This document shows, one piece after another, positions 26,954 to 37,075 of a stretch of 64,000 nt of DNA. The stretch is from Candidatus Binatia bacterium (GTDB lineage Bacteria; Desulfobacterota; Binatia; HRBIN30). A program made the position numbers and the translations under genes. How positions within the stretch are numbered: position 1 is the stretch's first letter; the number at the start of each line of letters is the position of its first letter. The notes under the pieces are model-generated. The model was given only the letters and a program-made list of their open reading frames with translations, did no database searches and was not told the origin of the DNA. Location of the stretch: the NCBI GenBank assembly GCA_026004215.1, contig BPIR01000003.1:186001-250000 (forward strand), given 5' to 3'.

Positions 26954-28690
26954 ATGAACGGGTTTGTGGCCCATGGAACCCTGGAGGAAATTCAGCGCCG
27001 CGTATCGATTCTGGATGTAGTTTCCGCCTACGTCCGACTGAAAAAGCAGGGGCGGAACTATGTCGGTCTCTGCCCGTTCCACACGGAAAAGACGCCCTCC
27101 TTTTCCGTAAGCCCCGAGAAAGGTCTCTTCCATTGCTTCGGCTGCGGTGTGGGGGGGAATGTCTTTACGTTTGTCATGCGGCTCGAAGGGGTAGATTTCC
27201 GCACGGCTGTCGAACGCCTGGCGGAAAGGGCGGGAGTGAGGCTGGAGCCGGCAGGTCCGGGCGACCGCCGGCAAGGGCGGGAACGCGTGCATGAATTGCA
27301 TCGCGTCGCTGCGGAATATTTCGCGCGCTGTCTGCAAGGGCCCGAAGGAAAGCTCGCGCGCGCGTACCTGCAACATCGCGGGATCGATGCGCAAACGGTG
27401 GAGGAGTTTGCGCTGGGTTACTGCCCGACCGGACCCGGCCTGTACCGCGTATTGACTCAGTCCGGTGTCAGCGTGCAGGAGGCCCGCCGGTGCGGCTTGC
27501 TTGGAGCACGGCACGACGGGGGAACGTACCCGAGGTTCGGCGGCCGGCTGATATTCCCGATCCGCAACGCAACCGGAAAGATCGTGGGTTTTGCAGGCCG
27601 AGCCATCGGCGAGCAGCATCCCAAATACCTCAACTCTCCGGAGTCAGAGGTGTTCCGTAAAGGAGAGCTGCTCTTTGGCCTATACGAAGCTCGCCACGCG
27701 ATGCGCGAGTCACACCGCGTGCTAGTCGTCGAGGGCTACTTCGATGTTTTGTCCTTAGCTCGTGCCGGCATCCGCGAAGTCGTCGCCACTATGGGTACGG
27801 CACTCACCGAGCAGCAACTCGAAACACTGCGCCGGCTGGTGGACGAAGTGTATGTTTGCTTCGACGGCGATGAGGCCGGCCGCCGCGCAGCGGAACGGGC
27901 ATTCACGGTCGCGGCAAAGGTGGGCATTTGGGCGCAGGCTCTCTTCTTGCCTGCAGGCGAAGATCCGGACTCGTTCGTGCGTCGCACCGGTGCGAGCGAG
28001 CTGGCAAAGCTTATGGGCACGGCCGTGCCCCTTGCCGATTTTTACTTGGCGCGCAAAGCACCGGATCCAGGGGCGTCGCTAGCCGCGAAAGCGCGGGTGG
28101 CACGCGAAATAGGGGAGGTTTTGGGCTCCGTCCGGGACCACGTTCTGCAGCAGCTCCTCGTGCGAAAGGCGGCCGCGCAACTTGGTATCGAGGAGCATTT
28201 ACTTTACGCGGCAGCCTCGGGGCGTGGCCGCACTTTAGTAGAGCCGAACCGTTCGTCCGCTGCTCCCGATTGGGCACAACCGGAAGAACGGACTCTCTTG
28301 ACGGCCATGGCAGTCAGTTCCCAAGTGGCCGAGCGCTTGATGGCGGAAAAGGCGCTCGACTTGTTCGTTACGGCAGGATTGCAGCAGTTGGCACAACGGA
28401 TCGTTTCTGCGTGGAAAGACGCTCCCGGTCCGGAGGCGTTCTTGGCAGAGCTTCCCGAAGAGTTACAAGCGCAGATCAGTGCTCACTTGTTGGGGCGCGG
28501 TCCGTTGGTGGGCGTGGATTTAATGGAAGTTGCCCGCGACTGTCTCGTTAAGCTCCGTAAGCGTCAGGTGCGAAAGCGTCGAGACACTCTCAAACAAGAG
28601 TTGCAAGCCGCGGAACGGGAAGGAGACCGGGCACGTATCGAGGCTCTGCGGGAAGAGCTTCGGGCGCTGCGAGAGGAACTGGCGACCTAG
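26954..28690 (+). CDS. dnaG: DNA primase DnaG
   Basis: 578 residues. The CHC2 zinc-binding domain covers about residues 35-65 (CPFHTEKTPSFSVSPEKGLF followed by HCFGCG). The primase core has LIFPIRNATGKIVGFAGRAI and the TOPRIM motifs VLVVEGYFDVLSLARAG and VYVCFDGDEAGRRAAERAF. The C-terminal helicase-binding region is helical, ending in a charged coiled coil. It synthesises RNA primers for replication. The usual downstream partner rpoD is absent; a tRNA gene follows instead. Confidence 0.97.
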   Translation: MNGFVAHGTLEEIQRRVSILDVVSAYVRLKKQGRNYVGLCPFHTEKTPSFSVSPEKGLFHCFGCGVGGNVFTFVMRLEGVDFRTAVERLAERAGVRLEPAGPGDRRQGRERVHELHRVAAEYFARCLQGPEGKLARAYLQHRGIDAQTVEEFALGYCPTGPGLYRVLTQSGVSVQEARRCGLLGARHDGGTYPRFGGRLIFPIRNATGKIVGFAGRAIGEQHPKYLNSPESEVFRKGELLFGLYEARHAMRESHRVLVVEGYFDVLSLARAGIREVVATMGTALTEQQLETLRRLVDEVYVCFDGDEAGRRAAERAFTVAAKVGIWAQALFLPAGEDPDSFVRRTGASELAKLMGTAVPLADFYLARKAPDPGASLAAKARVAREIGEVLGSVRDHVLQQLLVRKAAAQLGIEEHLLYAAASGRGRTLVEPNRSSAAPDWAQPEERTLLTAMAVSSQVAERLMAEKALDLFVTAGLQQLAQRIVSAWKDAPGPEAFLAELPEELQAQISAHLLGRGPLVGVDLMEVARDCLVKLRKRQVRKRRDTLKQELQAAEREGDRARIEALREELRALREELAT

Positions 28691-28760
28691 ATTGGCTGTA
28701 ATATGAAGTATTGCTTTGCTTCGAGGTTGTTGCGAACTGTTTTCATGCGGTACAGCCAGT

Positions 28761-28834
28761 GGGCCCATAGCTCAGATGGTCAGAGCCGCCGGCTCATAAC
28801 CGGTAGGTCCCAGGTTCGAGTCCTGGTGGGCCCA
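28761..28834 (+). tRNA. tRNA with CAT anticodon, probably tRNA-Ile2
   Basis: A 74-base cloverleaf. The acceptor GGGCCCA pairs with TGGGCCC, the D stem is GCTC/GAGC, the anticodon stem GCCGG/CCGGT holds the loop CTCATAA, and the T stem CCAGG/CCTGG holds TTCGAGT. The GGGCC acceptor start is that of isoleucine tRNAs, so the wobble C is probably converted to lysidine by TilS. Elongator tRNA-Met is the alternative. CCA is not encoded. The flanking bases are unremarkable. Confidence 0.9.
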
Positions 28835-28888
28835 TATGACTCTGCGATGCCTTCACAAGCAATGAGAAACTGAGGAAGGAAAGACACG

Positions 28889-29620
28889 ATGACTGTGGGA
28901 TCAGAGCTTGCGCAGTTGGCAGCCCTTCAGAAACTGGACCGGCAGCTTCGAGAGAAATTGGAGCGCCTCGAGGGGCTGCGCGCGCGGGTGAACGACTGGC
29001 GCGCGCGCATCGAGGCGCGACGCGACTCCGCAGCCGCCTTGCGAGAGCAATTCCAGCAGCTCGATACAAAGCGCCGCGAACTGGAGCGGCGTTTGTCCGA
29101 GGAGGACGTGAAAATGCGCGATCGCCGGATGCGGCTGCAGCGAGTGCGCAACGAAAAGGAGCTGCAAGCCTTGCAGAGGGAAATCGAACTCGGCAAGCAG
29201 ACGAACCAGCAACTGGAAGCAGAGGTCTTGCAGTTATTGGAAGCCTCGGAGGCGCTGCAGTCGCAGCTCAAGGCCGCAGAGGAAGACCAAAGAGCGCTGG
29301 AAAATGAGTTTCGCGAAGATAGCGCGCGCCACGAAGAAGAGATCCAGCGGTTGGTGCAGGACATCGAGGAAATTCGCCGCGAGCGAGAGCGAGTGGCGGC
29401 CTCCATCGACAAAAGCCTTTTGCGAAGGTACGAGCAAATATTGGAACGCCGCGAAGGGCTTGCCGTGGTGGAGGTGCAGGAGGCCATTTGCACCGGCTGC
29501 CATATGAATCTTTCCCCCCAGTTTTTTATCGAACTTCAACGCGGAGACGAGATTCGTCTGTGCCCGAACTGCCACCGTATCTTGTATTTTCGCGTCGACC
29601 GTGATGGCCAGGATGCCTGA
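28889..29620 (+). CDS. coiled-coil zinc-ribbon protein (CT398/DUF164-like)
   Basis: 243 residues. Residues from about 10 to 185 form one long charged coiled-coil hairpin (LRQREL-type heptads, rich in E, Q, R and L). The C-terminus is a C4 zinc ribbon, CTGCHMNLSPQFFIELQRGD ending in LCPNCHRILYF. This matches the family typified by Chlamydia CT398 and H. pylori HP0958, which have been linked to RpoN or to membrane-protein interaction. Its position just before rnpB and the dcw cluster is common in deltaproteobacterial and acidobacterial genomes. Function not established. Confidence 0.85.
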   Translation: MTVGSELAQLAALQKLDRQLREKLERLEGLRARVNDWRARIEARRDSAAALREQFQQLDTKRRELERRLSEEDVKMRDRRMRLQRVRNEKELQALQREIELGKQTNQQLEAEVLQLLEASEALQSQLKAAEEDQRALENEFREDSARHEEEIQRLVQDIEEIRRERERVAASIDKSLLRRYEQILERREGLAVVEVQEAICTGCHMNLSPQFFIELQRGDEIRLCPNCHRILYFRVDRDGQDA

Positions 29621-29640
29621 GCCCTGCTAGAAAAGGATAT

Positions 29641-29999
29641 CCGGAGAGGGCCGGGCGGCCGCTCGGGGACGATCCCCGGGAGGAAAGTCCGGACTCCATA
29701 GGGCAAGGTGGCCGCTAACGGCGGCCTCGAGCGATCGAGGGAAAGTGCCACAGAAAAGAGACGGCCGGCAGGCTCCGCTTGCCGGATGCGGTGAAAACGG
29801 TGTGTTCCCACACCAGCATCCGGGGTGACTCGGGTGCTCGGCAAACCCCACCTGGAGCAAGACCAAAGATGAGGTTGCGTGGCCCGCGCGAAACCTCCGG
29901 TGCGTCGCTTGAGGCGGTTGGCAACAATCGCCCCAGAGGAATGGCCGCCACCCGGGCCTGGATCCCGGGGACAGAATCCGGCTTACAGGCCCTCTCCGG
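29641..29999 (+). ncRNA. rnpB: RNase P RNA (bacterial class A type)
   Basis: A perfect 12-base P1 helix closes the molecule (29641-29652 with 29988-29999). Inside are the universal cores GAGGAAAGTCCGGACTCC near the 5' side, CACAGAAA, GCAAACCCCA and ACAGAATCCGGCTTAC near the 3' side, which form P4 and neighbouring conserved joints. About 360 bases, normal size. It is the catalytic RNA that trims tRNA 5' leaders. Confidence 0.95.
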
Positions 30000-30382
30000 C
30001 CTTCTCGCTCGGTACCGCTGAGTTGCCCGAGAACGGACCGTCGAGATCGGTCGGGCGGAACTCTCGCAAACGCGCGGCTGGGTCCGTCAAGCGCACCGAG
30101 GCATACCCTCATGGACAGAACGCCCTCCCTGGAGGTCTGGCAGACGCACCGGCGAGTTGGCGGAACCGTGTCGCTCTTCCCGTCGATCCCGCCCTTCCCG
30201 GCCGGAAGCGCAGAGCTTCACTAGCGCCTACCGGGCCTTGGCAGTGAGGCCGGCGGCGTCGGGTTCGATACAGCAGTGAGCCGGAGGGATTCACATAAAC
30301 CTGTCTCATCTGGCCTTGGCGGCGGGGCCGCGCCGGTAGATGGGACTTTGCTTTTTTTCTCTCAGTAAGGAGCAAGTTCCGA

Positions 30383-30410
30383 TTGACTTGCCGGTCGCGG
30401 TTGTTGTACA
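30383..30410 (+). promoter_or_regulatory. possible sigma-70-type promoter of the dcw cluster
   Basis: TTGACT at 30383-30388, 16-base spacer, TGTACA at 30405-30410. It is about 60 bases upstream of mraZ. The -10 is a weak match. Confidence 0.35.
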
Positions 30411-30431
30411 CGGGGCAAGCCGTGGGCATGA

Positions 30432-30450
30432 GATACCAAAAAATGGTATC
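30432..30450. promoter_or_regulatory. inverted repeat just upstream of mraZ
   Basis: GATACCA, AAAAA spacer, TGGTATC: a perfect 7-base inverted repeat ending 20 bases before the mraZ ATG. It lies downstream of the candidate promoter, so it could be an operator or an RNA hairpin near the ribosome site. The direct-repeat TGGGN boxes expected for MraZ are not visible. Just after it, AAAGTGG at 30461-30467 resembles the AAAGTGK box described in Mycoplasma, but only once. Confidence 0.4.
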
Positions 30451-30470
30451 GAAAAGGTGAAAAGTGGAAG

Positions 30471-30920
30471 ATGTTCCGAGGCACGTTCGAACACACGATC
30501 GACGAGAAAGGGCGCGTTAGCGTGCCTGCCCGATTTCGAGCGTACCTCGAGGAGGTGGAAGACCGCCGGGTGGTCGTCACCAATTTCCAAATCGACGGTT
30601 TGCCGTGCCTGGACGTATACCCCCACGGAGCCTGGACGCGGCTCGAAGAGCAGCTTTGTTCGAAGCCCCAATTCGATCCGCGGATCGTCAAGTTTATCAC
30701 CTTTTACATCGCCAGCGCGCACGACTGCGAACTCGACAAACAAGGACGCATCTTGCTGCCCGCCACGTTGAGGGATTACGCAGGGCTCAAGCGCGACGTG
30801 GTCTTTGCGTCGGCCATTACCAAGTTTCGCATTTGGGATCGCGAGACCTGGCGGAAGGTTCATGCCGCTGCCGCCGAAGTGGCCAATCTTCCAGAAGTAC
30901 TGGAGCAGCTTGGAGTGTGA
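30471..30920 (+). CDS. mraZ: MraZ transcriptional regulator / division protein
   Basis: 149 residues with two AbrB-like swapped-hairpin repeats: FRGTFEHTIDEKGRVSVPAR at the start and CELDKQGRILLPATLRDYAG in the middle. The DxKGRxxxPA signature is present in both, in slightly modified form. MraZ represses the dcw promoter in E. coli. It heads the cluster and is followed after 5 bases by ftsL rather than by rsmH. Confidence 0.95.
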   Translation: MFRGTFEHTIDEKGRVSVPARFRAYLEEVEDRRVVVTNFQIDGLPCLDVYPHGAWTRLEEQLCSKPQFDPRIVKFITFYIASAHDCELDKQGRILLPATLRDYAGLKRDVVFASAITKFRIWDRETWRKVHAAAAEVANLPEVLEQLGV

Positions 30921-30925
30921 GGTCT

Positions 30926-31291
30926 ATGGTTAGCAAGGCGATTGCTCAGCGCCGCGTTTTGTTGACGCACAAGCTCCTGCGCTCGTCGCGCCCCCGTGCG
31001 ATGGCCTTAAGCGACGCGAGGGAAAAGCGACTTCTGGTGCAACTCATCATCGTATGGGCCACCCTTTTCGCTGTCGTGTGTGCCGCCCACACGGCCATCC
31101 GGCTGCGCGTGTTGGATTTGGCCTACCGCATCGAGGCAACGCACGGAGCGATTGCGCGTCTGGAGCTGCAGAGCCGGGAGCTGCGAGCGCGCGCTGTGCG
31201 ATTGGAAGATCCCCAGCGGTTGGAGGCTCTCGCAAAAGAGCGCCTCGGACTTAGCCGCCCGTCTCCGGGGCAACGATTGGTGCTGCCATGA
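30926..31291 (+). CDS. ftsL: cell division protein FtsL
   Basis: 121 residues from ATG 30926; an ATG at 31001 is a possible shorter start. One membrane helix (LLVQLIIVWATLFAVVCAAH), then a periplasmic leucine-rich coiled coil (RIEATHGAIARLELQSRELR) and the typical end RLEALAKERLGLSRPSPGQR. FtsL links FtsB/FtsQ to FtsWI. The call rests on topology and position directly before ftsI, because FtsL is poorly conserved. Its stop overlaps the ftsI start. Confidence 0.85.
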   Translation: MVSKAIAQRRVLLTHKLLRSSRPRAMALSDAREKRLLVQLIIVWATLFAVVCAAHTAIRLRVLDLAYRIEATHGAIARLELQSRELRARAVRLEDPQRLEALAKERLGLSRPSPGQRLVLP

Positions 31292-33231
31292 CATACCTGT
31301 CGTTTGTGAGCGAAGCTCGGTTGCGGCTTTTGCGCACGCTCTTAATCCTGATGCTGGCCGCCGCGTTCGTGCGGGCTTCGTACCTAGCTCTCTGGCAGGG
31401 AGAGTTTTTAGAACGGCGCGCACTCCAGCAGCACCTCCAGCGTGTGGCCGCTCCCACCGAGCGAGGCCCCATCGTGGACCGCAACGGACAATTGCTTGCG
31501 CTCACACTGGCCGCCGGCGACGTCTATTTGCGGCCACGACAATTCGACCCGCGCTTTGCGCCTCTGCTGGCTCGTCTGCTGGACGTGTCCGTGGAGATGG
31601 TCCGGCAACGTGCCGCATCCAGCTCGCCGTTCGTGTGGCTGAAGCGGAACGTGCCCGGCGACAAGGCGGATCAACTTGCCGTCCTTGGGATCCCGGGGGT
31701 GGGAGTGCAACCGACGCGGCGTCGCGACTACCCTCTGGGGACCACTGCGGGCCAGGTGCTCGGTAGCGTGGGTGTGGACATGCAAGGCCTCACGGGGGTC
31801 GAGGCTGCCTACGACCGTTTCTTGCGCTACGAACCGGGTGCAGAGGCCGTGGAACGAGACGGACGGGGGCAGCGACTGCGCCGCGGCGGCGCATATCGCG
31901 ACCCATTTCCCGGCGGTGCCCGCGTCGAGCTGACGCTCGATGCAGACTTGCAGCGTGCCACCGAAGCCAGTTTGCGCGAGGCAGTGGAACGGAGCCGAGC
32001 CTTGCAAGGCCTGGCGATAGTGTTGGACCCGCAAACCGGCGAAGTGTTGGCTCTGGCGCATTACCCCTTTTTCGATCCTCGGGAGCGAGGCGAGGCGGCC
32101 AGCGAAAAGGCCCGAATCCGCGCGATCACCGATGTGTTCGAGCCCGGTTCCACCTTCAAGGCGTTCGTGATCGCTGCCGGCCTACAGCATGGCGTGATTC
32201 GCAGTGACGAGCGCCTCTACTGCGAGGGCGGCCGCTACCGGGTGGGAAATCGAGTGGTTCGCGACCACGAGGCGTATGGTTGGCTGAGCGTGGCCGACGT
32301 CATTCGGCACTCCAGCAACATTTGCACGGCAAAAATCGGAGAGCGCTTGGGCGCAGAGCGGTTGTATCAGGCATTGCGCGACTTCGGACTGCACGACATT
32401 ACTGGCATTGACTTGCCGGGTGAGCACGCATTCGGCCTGCGGCCGTGGGAAAAGTGGGCTCGGATTCACTTGGTGACGACGAGTTTTGGCCAAGGCGTGG
32501 CCATCACGCCGATCCAACTCGTTGCCGCTTACGCGGCCTTGGCGAACGGCGGAAAACTCCTCCGCCCGCATATTGTGCGCCGAGTAGTGGCCCCGGATGG
32601 CACGGTGCTTCTCGAACGCCGCCCCGAAGTGGTGGCCTCGCCCATATCTCCGGCGGTGGCCGCCGCCGTGTCGACCTTGCTTGAGGGAGTCGTGAACTCC
32701 GGCACCGGCACGCGAGCGCGTGTAGAGGGCATCCGGGTCGCAGGCAAGACCGGCACCGCACAAAAGGTCGAGCCTGGGACCGGGCGATATTCCCCTCGCG
32801 ATCGCATCGCCTCGTTCATCGGATATTTGCCCGCGGAAGCTCCCCGATTCGTGATTTTGGTCGTCATCGATACTCCTCGCACAGCGACCTATGGCGGCTT
32901 GGTGGCTGCACCCGTATTCCACGAAATTGGCGAATTCACCGCAGATCGGTTTGGGCTTCGCATGGCCGCGGCCCCGCCTCTTCCCCCGCCTGCCATGGCT
33001 AGCAGTGCTCCCTCCCTGCAGCAGGTCAGTTGGGCGGGGGAAGAGGCGCTCTTGGGCATGCCGAGCTTTCTCGGCCTGAGTTTGCGAGAGGCCATCCGAC
33101 AGGCGCGTCGCGCTGGCTGGGACGTCGCTGTGGAAGGTTGGGGCTATGTGGTGGACCAGGATCCTCCACCCGGAGCGCTTGCGGCGCCCCAACGCAGACT
33201 GCGCCTGAAATTGGCACCCCCGGCAGGCTGA
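31288..33231 (+). CDS. ftsI: septal peptidoglycan transpeptidase FtsI (PBP3) with C-terminal PASTA domain
   Basis: 647 residues. An N-terminal membrane anchor (LRTLLILMLAAAFVRASYLA) is followed by the dimerisation region ERGPIVDRNGQLLA. Penicillin-binding motifs: SxxK as STFK at residues 288-291, SxN as SSN at 342-344, and KTG at 487-489. About the last 60 residues form a single PASTA-like repeat (MPSFLGLSLREAIRQARRAG), found in some FtsI/Spo VD-type enzymes. It makes septal cross-links. The start overlaps ftsL and the stop lies 3 bases before the murF frame. Confidence 0.95.
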   Translation: MTYLSFVSEARLRLLRTLLILMLAAAFVRASYLALWQGEFLERRALQQHLQRVAAPTERGPIVDRNGQLLALTLAAGDVYLRPRQFDPRFAPLLARLLDVSVEMVRQRAASSSPFVWLKRNVPGDKADQLAVLGIPGVGVQPTRRRDYPLGTTAGQVLGSVGVDMQGLTGVEAAYDRFLRYEPGAEAVERDGRGQRLRRGGAYRDPFPGGARVELTLDADLQRATEASLREAVERSRALQGLAIVLDPQTGEVLALAHYPFFDPRERGEAASEKARIRAITDVFEPGSTFKAFVIAAGLQHGVIRSDERLYCEGGRYRVGNRVVRDHEAYGWLSVADVIRHSSNICTAKIGERLGAERLYQALRDFGLHDITGIDLPGEHAFGLRPWEKWARIHLVTTSFGQGVAITPIQLVAAYAALANGGKLLRPHIVRRVVAPDGTVLLERRPEVVASPISPAVAAAVSTLLEGVVNSGTGTRARVEGIRVAGKTGTAQKVEPGTGRYSPRDRIASFIGYLPAEAPRFVILVVIDTPRTATYGGLVAAPVFHEIGEFTADRFGLRMAAAPPLPPPAMASSAPSLQQVSWAGEEALLGMPSFLGLSLREAIRQARRAGWDVAVEGWGYVVDQDPPPGALAAPQRRLRLKLAPPAG

Positions 33232-33234
33232 CCT

Positions 33235-34662
33235 ATGCTGCTAGCTTTGAATGATTCCGATCCGGTGCAGACGATGATGGAATGGACTGTCGGAGATGTT
33301 CTCCGAGCAGTGGGCGGCCGCGGCGCTCTTGGCGAACGGGAACGGGTGGCTGGCGTCACTACAGATTCGCGCTCGGTGCCGCCGGGGTCGTTGTTTGTCG
33401 CCCTACGAGGGGAGCGCCACGACGGGCACGCATTTGTCCGAGCCGCTCTGGAGCAGGGGGCGGTGGCGGCTCTGGTGAACAAGATCCCACCAGGAACCGA
33501 GGCAGCGCGTTGTATCGTCGTGGACGATACTTTGAAGGCCCTAGGGGATTTGGCGGCATGGGTGCGCATGCGGGAACGTTGGCGGGTGGTGGGTCTGACG
33601 GGTTCTACGGGGAAGACGACCACGAAAGAAATGATTGCCGCAATTTGTACTCGCGCCGCCGGGCACGAGAAGGTGCTCAAAACACCAGGCAACTGGAACA
33701 ACTTGGTAGGATTGCCACTGACGATCTTGTCCGCGCGAGGTACGGAAGACATTGCCGTTTTGGAAATGGGCATGAATCGGTTCGGCGAAATTCGCCGGCT
33801 GACAGAAATCGCCCGGCCTGACGTGGGGTTGATTACGAACATTGGGCTCGCCCACGCCGGTGGAGTGGGTGGAACGCAGGCGGGCGTGGCGAAAGCCAAA
33901 GGTGAGCTTGTCGAAGCTTTAGAGCCGCAAGCCACACTGGTGGTGAATGCCGACGACGAATGGGTTTGTCGCATTGCCCAGAAATTTTCCGGCAAGCAAG
34001 TTTGGTACGGGAGCGGGGGCGATGTGCAGGCGCACTGGATTCGAGATTTGGGGGCGAATGGCGTGGTTTTCGAGCTCGATGTGCGAGGGGAGCGCGTCAA
34101 GGTTCATTTGCGGCTTCTTGGCGTTCACAACGTCAGCAACGCCTTGGCGGCAGCCGCCGTCGGGGTTGCCATGGGCTTTCGCGTTGAGGTGATCGCTGCC
34201 GGTCTGGAGGACGTGGATGCGGTGGCGGGGAGGATGCAGGTGGTGCGGTTGCGGAATGGGGTGACCGTGCTCGACGACACCTACAACGCGAATCCGTCCA
34301 GCGTGGAGGCCGCCCTGAAAGTGCTCCGGCGCTTTTCAGGGCGGCCGCTGGTGGTGCTGGGTGCGATGTTGGAGCTGGGCGGCGAGAGTCAGCGCGCTCA
34401 CCGCAAGGTCGGTGAGCGCGCCGCGGCTCTCGGGGTAGAAGCACTGGTGTTGCTGGGCCGGGAAACTGAAGCCACAGCCGAGGCCGCAGAACAGGCGGGA
34501 TTGCCGTCGCGCCGCATTTTCCGGTGCCAGAGTCACGCCGAGGCGGCAGAGGTCATCCAGCAAGTTTGGCGAAGTGGCGATACGGTTCTCGTCAAAGGTT
34601 CGCATGGCTTACATATGGAAGAGGTGGTGCAGTTACTGGTAAAAGCTGGGAACTCTGGCTGA
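33235..34662 (+). CDS. murF: UDP-MurNAc-tripeptide:D-Ala-D-Ala ligase MurF
   Basis: 475 residues from ATG 33235; ATG at 33274 or 33277 ([14 protein letters not shown]) may be the true start, as it begins at the conserved region. ATP site [13 protein letters not shown]. MurF-specific blocks: [44 protein letters not shown] and [12 protein letters not shown]. The last distinguishes it from MurE. It adds D-Ala-D-Ala to the UDP-tripeptide. murE, normally just upstream, is absent here. Confidence 0.95.
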   Translation: MLLALNDSDPVQTMMEWTVGDVLRAVGGRGALGERERVAGVTTDSRSVPPGSLFVALRGERHDGHAFVRAALEQGAVAALVNKIPPGTEAARCIVVDDTLKALGDLAAWVRMRERWRVVGLTGSTGKTTTKEMIAAICTRAAGHEKVLKTPGNWNNLVGLPLTILSARGTEDIAVLEMGMNRFGEIRRLTEIARPDVGLITNIGLAHAGGVGGTQAGVAKAKGELVEALEPQATLVVNADDEWVCRIAQKFSGKQVWYGSGGDVQAHWIRDLGANGVVFELDVRGERVKVHLRLLGVHNVSNALAAAAVGVAMGFRVEVIAAGLEDVDAVAGRMQVVRLRNGVTVLDDTYNANPSSVEAALKVLRRFSGRPLVVLGAMLELGGESQRAHRKVGERAAALGVEALVLLGRETEATAEAAEQAGLPSRRIFRCQSHAEAAEVIQQVWRSGDTVLVKGSHGLHMEEVVQLLVKAGNSG

Positions 34663-35738
34663 TGCTGTACCACCTTCTCTACCCGCTGCACTCCAGCTTT
34701 TCCGCCTTTAACGTTTTCCGTTACATTACCTTTCGCTCGTTGATTGCAGCCTTGTTGGCGCTGGCCATCTCTTTTCTCATGGGCCCGTGGCTCATCCGGC
34801 GGTTGAAGCGCAATCAAATCGGGCAGACGATTCGGCCGGATGGTCCGGAGCGCCACCTCGCCAAGGCCGGCACTCCCACCATGGGCGGCACGTTGATTTT
34901 ATTTTCTTTGCTGAGCTCCACATTCCTTCTCTGTGACCTCACGAACTTTTACGTATGGCTACTTTTGGGTGTCAGCGGAGCCTTTGGGGTCATCGGCTTC
35001 GTGGATGACTACCGCAAGATTCGTCAAGGAAACGGCCGGGGACTAACCGGCCGCCAAAAACTCCTCGCGCAATTTCTGGCGGCGGGAATCGTTGCCATTC
35101 TGTTGTTCGCTCGCCCCGGCTTTTCCACCGAACTGTACGTGCCCTTTTTCAAGAATGTGCACCCCGACCTCGGCTGGTTGTACATCCCGTTTGCGATGCT
35201 GGTGATCGTGGGAGCCTCGAATGCTGTGAACCTGACCGACGGCCTGGATGGCTTGGCGATCGGCCCGGTCATGACCACCGCATTTACCTACGGGATCTTC
35301 GCATACGTGGTGGGGAGCCCGCGGCTTGCGGAGTACTTACAGGTTCCACACGTAGCCGGCGTGGCGGAACTGGCCGTGTTTTGCGCGGCTTTGATTTGCG
35401 CCGGCCTCGGCTTCCTTTGGTTCAATGCTTACCCAGCCAAGATGTTCATGGGAGACGTGGGTTCGCTGCCCCTCGGAGCAGCTCTCGGTACGGTGGCGCT
35501 GGTGACCAAGCAAGAAATTGTGCTGGTCGTGGCCGGAGTCGTGTTCGTTGCGGAAGCGCTGTCCGTGATTTTCCAGGTGGCCTCCTTCAAGCTGCGCCGG
35601 AAACGCATCTTTCGTATGGCACCCATCCACCATCACTTCGAGCTGATGGGATGGCCGGAGCCGCAAATCATCGTGCGCTTTTGGATCGTCTCCGTGGTGG
35701 CGGCACTGCTGGCGTTGAGCACGTTGAAGCTGCGATGA
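34662..35738 (+). CDS. mraY: phospho-MurNAc-pentapeptide translocase MraY
   Basis: 358 residues from ATG 34662, overlapping the murF stop. About ten membrane segments. Signatures: PTMGG followed by a hydrophobic helix, [43 protein letters not shown] and [14 protein letters not shown]. It transfers phospho-MurNAc-pentapeptide to undecaprenyl phosphate, forming lipid I in the inner membrane. Its stop overlaps the murD start (ATGA). Confidence 0.97.
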   Translation: MLYHLLYPLHSSFSAFNVFRYITFRSLIAALLALAISFLMGPWLIRRLKRNQIGQTIRPDGPERHLAKAGTPTMGGTLILFSLLSSTFLLCDLTNFYVWLLLGVSGAFGVIGFVDDYRKIRQGNGRGLTGRQKLLAQFLAAGIVAILLFARPGFSTELYVPFFKNVHPDLGWLYIPFAMLVIVGASNAVNLTDGLDGLAIGPVMTTAFTYGIFAYVVGSPRLAEYLQVPHVAGVAELAVFCAALICAGLGFLWFNAYPAKMFMGDVGSLPLGAALGTVALVTKQEIVLVVAGVVFVAEALSVIFQVASFKLRRKRIFRMAPIHHHFELMGWPEPQIIVRFWIVSVVAALLALSTLKLR

Positions 35739-37075
35739 GCGAGGCATGGAGGGCGCGGAAGGTTTTGGTACTGGGTGCCGGAGTGTCGGGCGTGGCCGTC
35801 GCTCGCTATCTGCAGGAGCGCCGCGGAATCTTGGTCGATTTGGTCGATCGTGCGCCCGATAAGGTCGCCGCCAAGTGCTCCAACCTCCCACTGCCGGTTC
35901 GCCCGGAAGAGCACGCTCTGGAGAGCTTGCACGAGGTGGACTTGGTAGTGACCAGTCCAGGTGTGGCGCCTACAAATGCCGTTCTTCGCCGTGCCGTGGA
36001 ACTCGGCATCCCGGTGTGGAGCGAGATCGAACTTTCCTACCGCGAGCTCGATGTGCCGATCGTGGCCGTTACGGGCACCAACGGTAAAAGTACGACCACC
36101 GTGCTGATCGGCGAAATTTGCCGCCAAGCCGGTGTGCACGCCTTTGTCGGAGGCAACCTCGGCACACCGTTGATCGAGGCGGCCTACCAGCCGCAGTACG
36201 ATCTGGTGGTCGCTGAGGTGTCGAGTTTCCAGCTCGAGTGGGTTCACAACTTTCGGCCCTATGTCGGGGTTTTCTTGAATTTGAGCCCCGATCACTTGGA
36301 TCGGTATCCAGACCTCGACGCCTATGGGGCAGCCAAAATGCGGCTGTTTGCCCGGCAAGGCTCGAGGGAATTTGCAGTCCTCAACTGCGATGATCCGTGG
36401 GTTTGGGGGCATCGGGAAGGCATTGCGGCAACCGTGAAAGGTTTCAGCCAGCAAAACGCTAGGGACGCTGACGCTGTGGCGGACGGTGACACCCTACGGA
36501 TTCGGGACCGCCAAGGGCGTGCCTGGAGCCTCGATCTCTCCCAGTCTCCGCTCGAGGGCACGCACAATCGCGAGAACATTCTGGCGGCGGCGTTAACCGC
36601 GCATTGCCTGCGCTTGCCGGAAGCCGCAGCGCAATCGGCAATCCGGACAATCCAACCCCTACCGCACCGACTTCAATTCGTGCGCGAGTGGCGCGGGATT
36701 CGTTTTTATGATGATTCCAAGGGGACCAACATCGGCGCCGTGGAAAAATCGCTGACGAGCTTCGCGAGTCCGATCATCTTGCTCGCCGGGGGATACGACA
36801 AGGGTGGCGACTACGCGAACTTGGGGCCAATCCTACGCGCCCGCGTGCGCCACGCTGTGTTTTTCGGCGCTGCCGGGCCGAAGTGGGCCGAGCAGGCCGG
36901 TCGCTTCGTGCCGCACACGCTCGTCCGTCACTTGAAGGAAGCCGTGCGGAAAGCCGCGGAAATTGCCGAGCCCGGCGATGTGGTGTTGCTGTCTCCCGGG
37001 TGCGCGAGCTTTGATGAGTTCGAGAACTTTGCTCATCGAGGGCGCTGCTTTCGGCAATGGGTGGAGGAGCTATGA
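35735..37075 (+). CDS. murD: UDP-MurNAc-L-alanine:D-glutamate ligase MurD
   Basis: 446 residues from ATG 35735 at the mraY stop. Rossmann start [20 protein letters not shown] site [16 protein letters not shown], then [60 protein letters not shown] and [19 protein letters not shown]. All match MurD. Adds D-Glu to UDP-MurNAc-L-Ala in the cytoplasm. Its stop overlaps the ftsW start. Confidence 0.97.
   Translation: MSEAWRARKVLVLGAGVSGVAVARYLQERRGILVDLVDRAPDKVAAKCSNLPLPVRPEEHALESLHEVDLVVTSPGVAPTNAVLRRAVELGIPVWSEIELSYRELDVPIVAVTGTNGKSTTTVLIGEICRQAGVHAFVGGNLGTPLIEAAYQPQYDLVVAEVSSFQLEWVHNFRPYVGVFLNLSPDHLDRYPDLDAYGAAKMRLFARQGSREFAVLNCDDPWVWGHREGIAATVKGFSQQNARDADAVADGDTLRIRDRQGRAWSLDLSQSPLEGTHNRENILAAALTAHCLRLPEAAAQSAIRTIQPLPHRLQFVREWRGIRFYDDSKGTNIGAVEKSLTSFASPIILLAGGYDKGGDYANLGPILRARVRHAVFFGAAGPKWAEQAGRFVPHTLVRHLKEAVRKAAEIAEPGDVVLLSPGCASFDEFENFAHRGRCFRQWVEEL

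Larger units (their letters stand above)
30000..30470. other. non-coding gap between rnpB and mraZ
   Basis: About 470 bases without a convincing gene. The rsmH gene, usual near here, is absent. A GC-rich hairpin-capable stretch near 30317-30333 is followed at a distance by TTTTTTT (30352-30358), too far for a canonical terminator. A promoter candidate (30383-30410) and an inverted repeat (30432-30450) lie close to mraZ. The rest shows nothing I can name. Confidence 0.5.

Noticed and set aside
29879..30247. 122-codon plus-strand frame over rnpB
   Set aside because: It overlaps the RNase P RNA, which has full conserved cores and a closing helix.
30317..30358. Hairpin plus T run as a terminator after rnpB
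   Set aside because: The T run is about 19 bases from the stem, too far for an intrinsic terminator.
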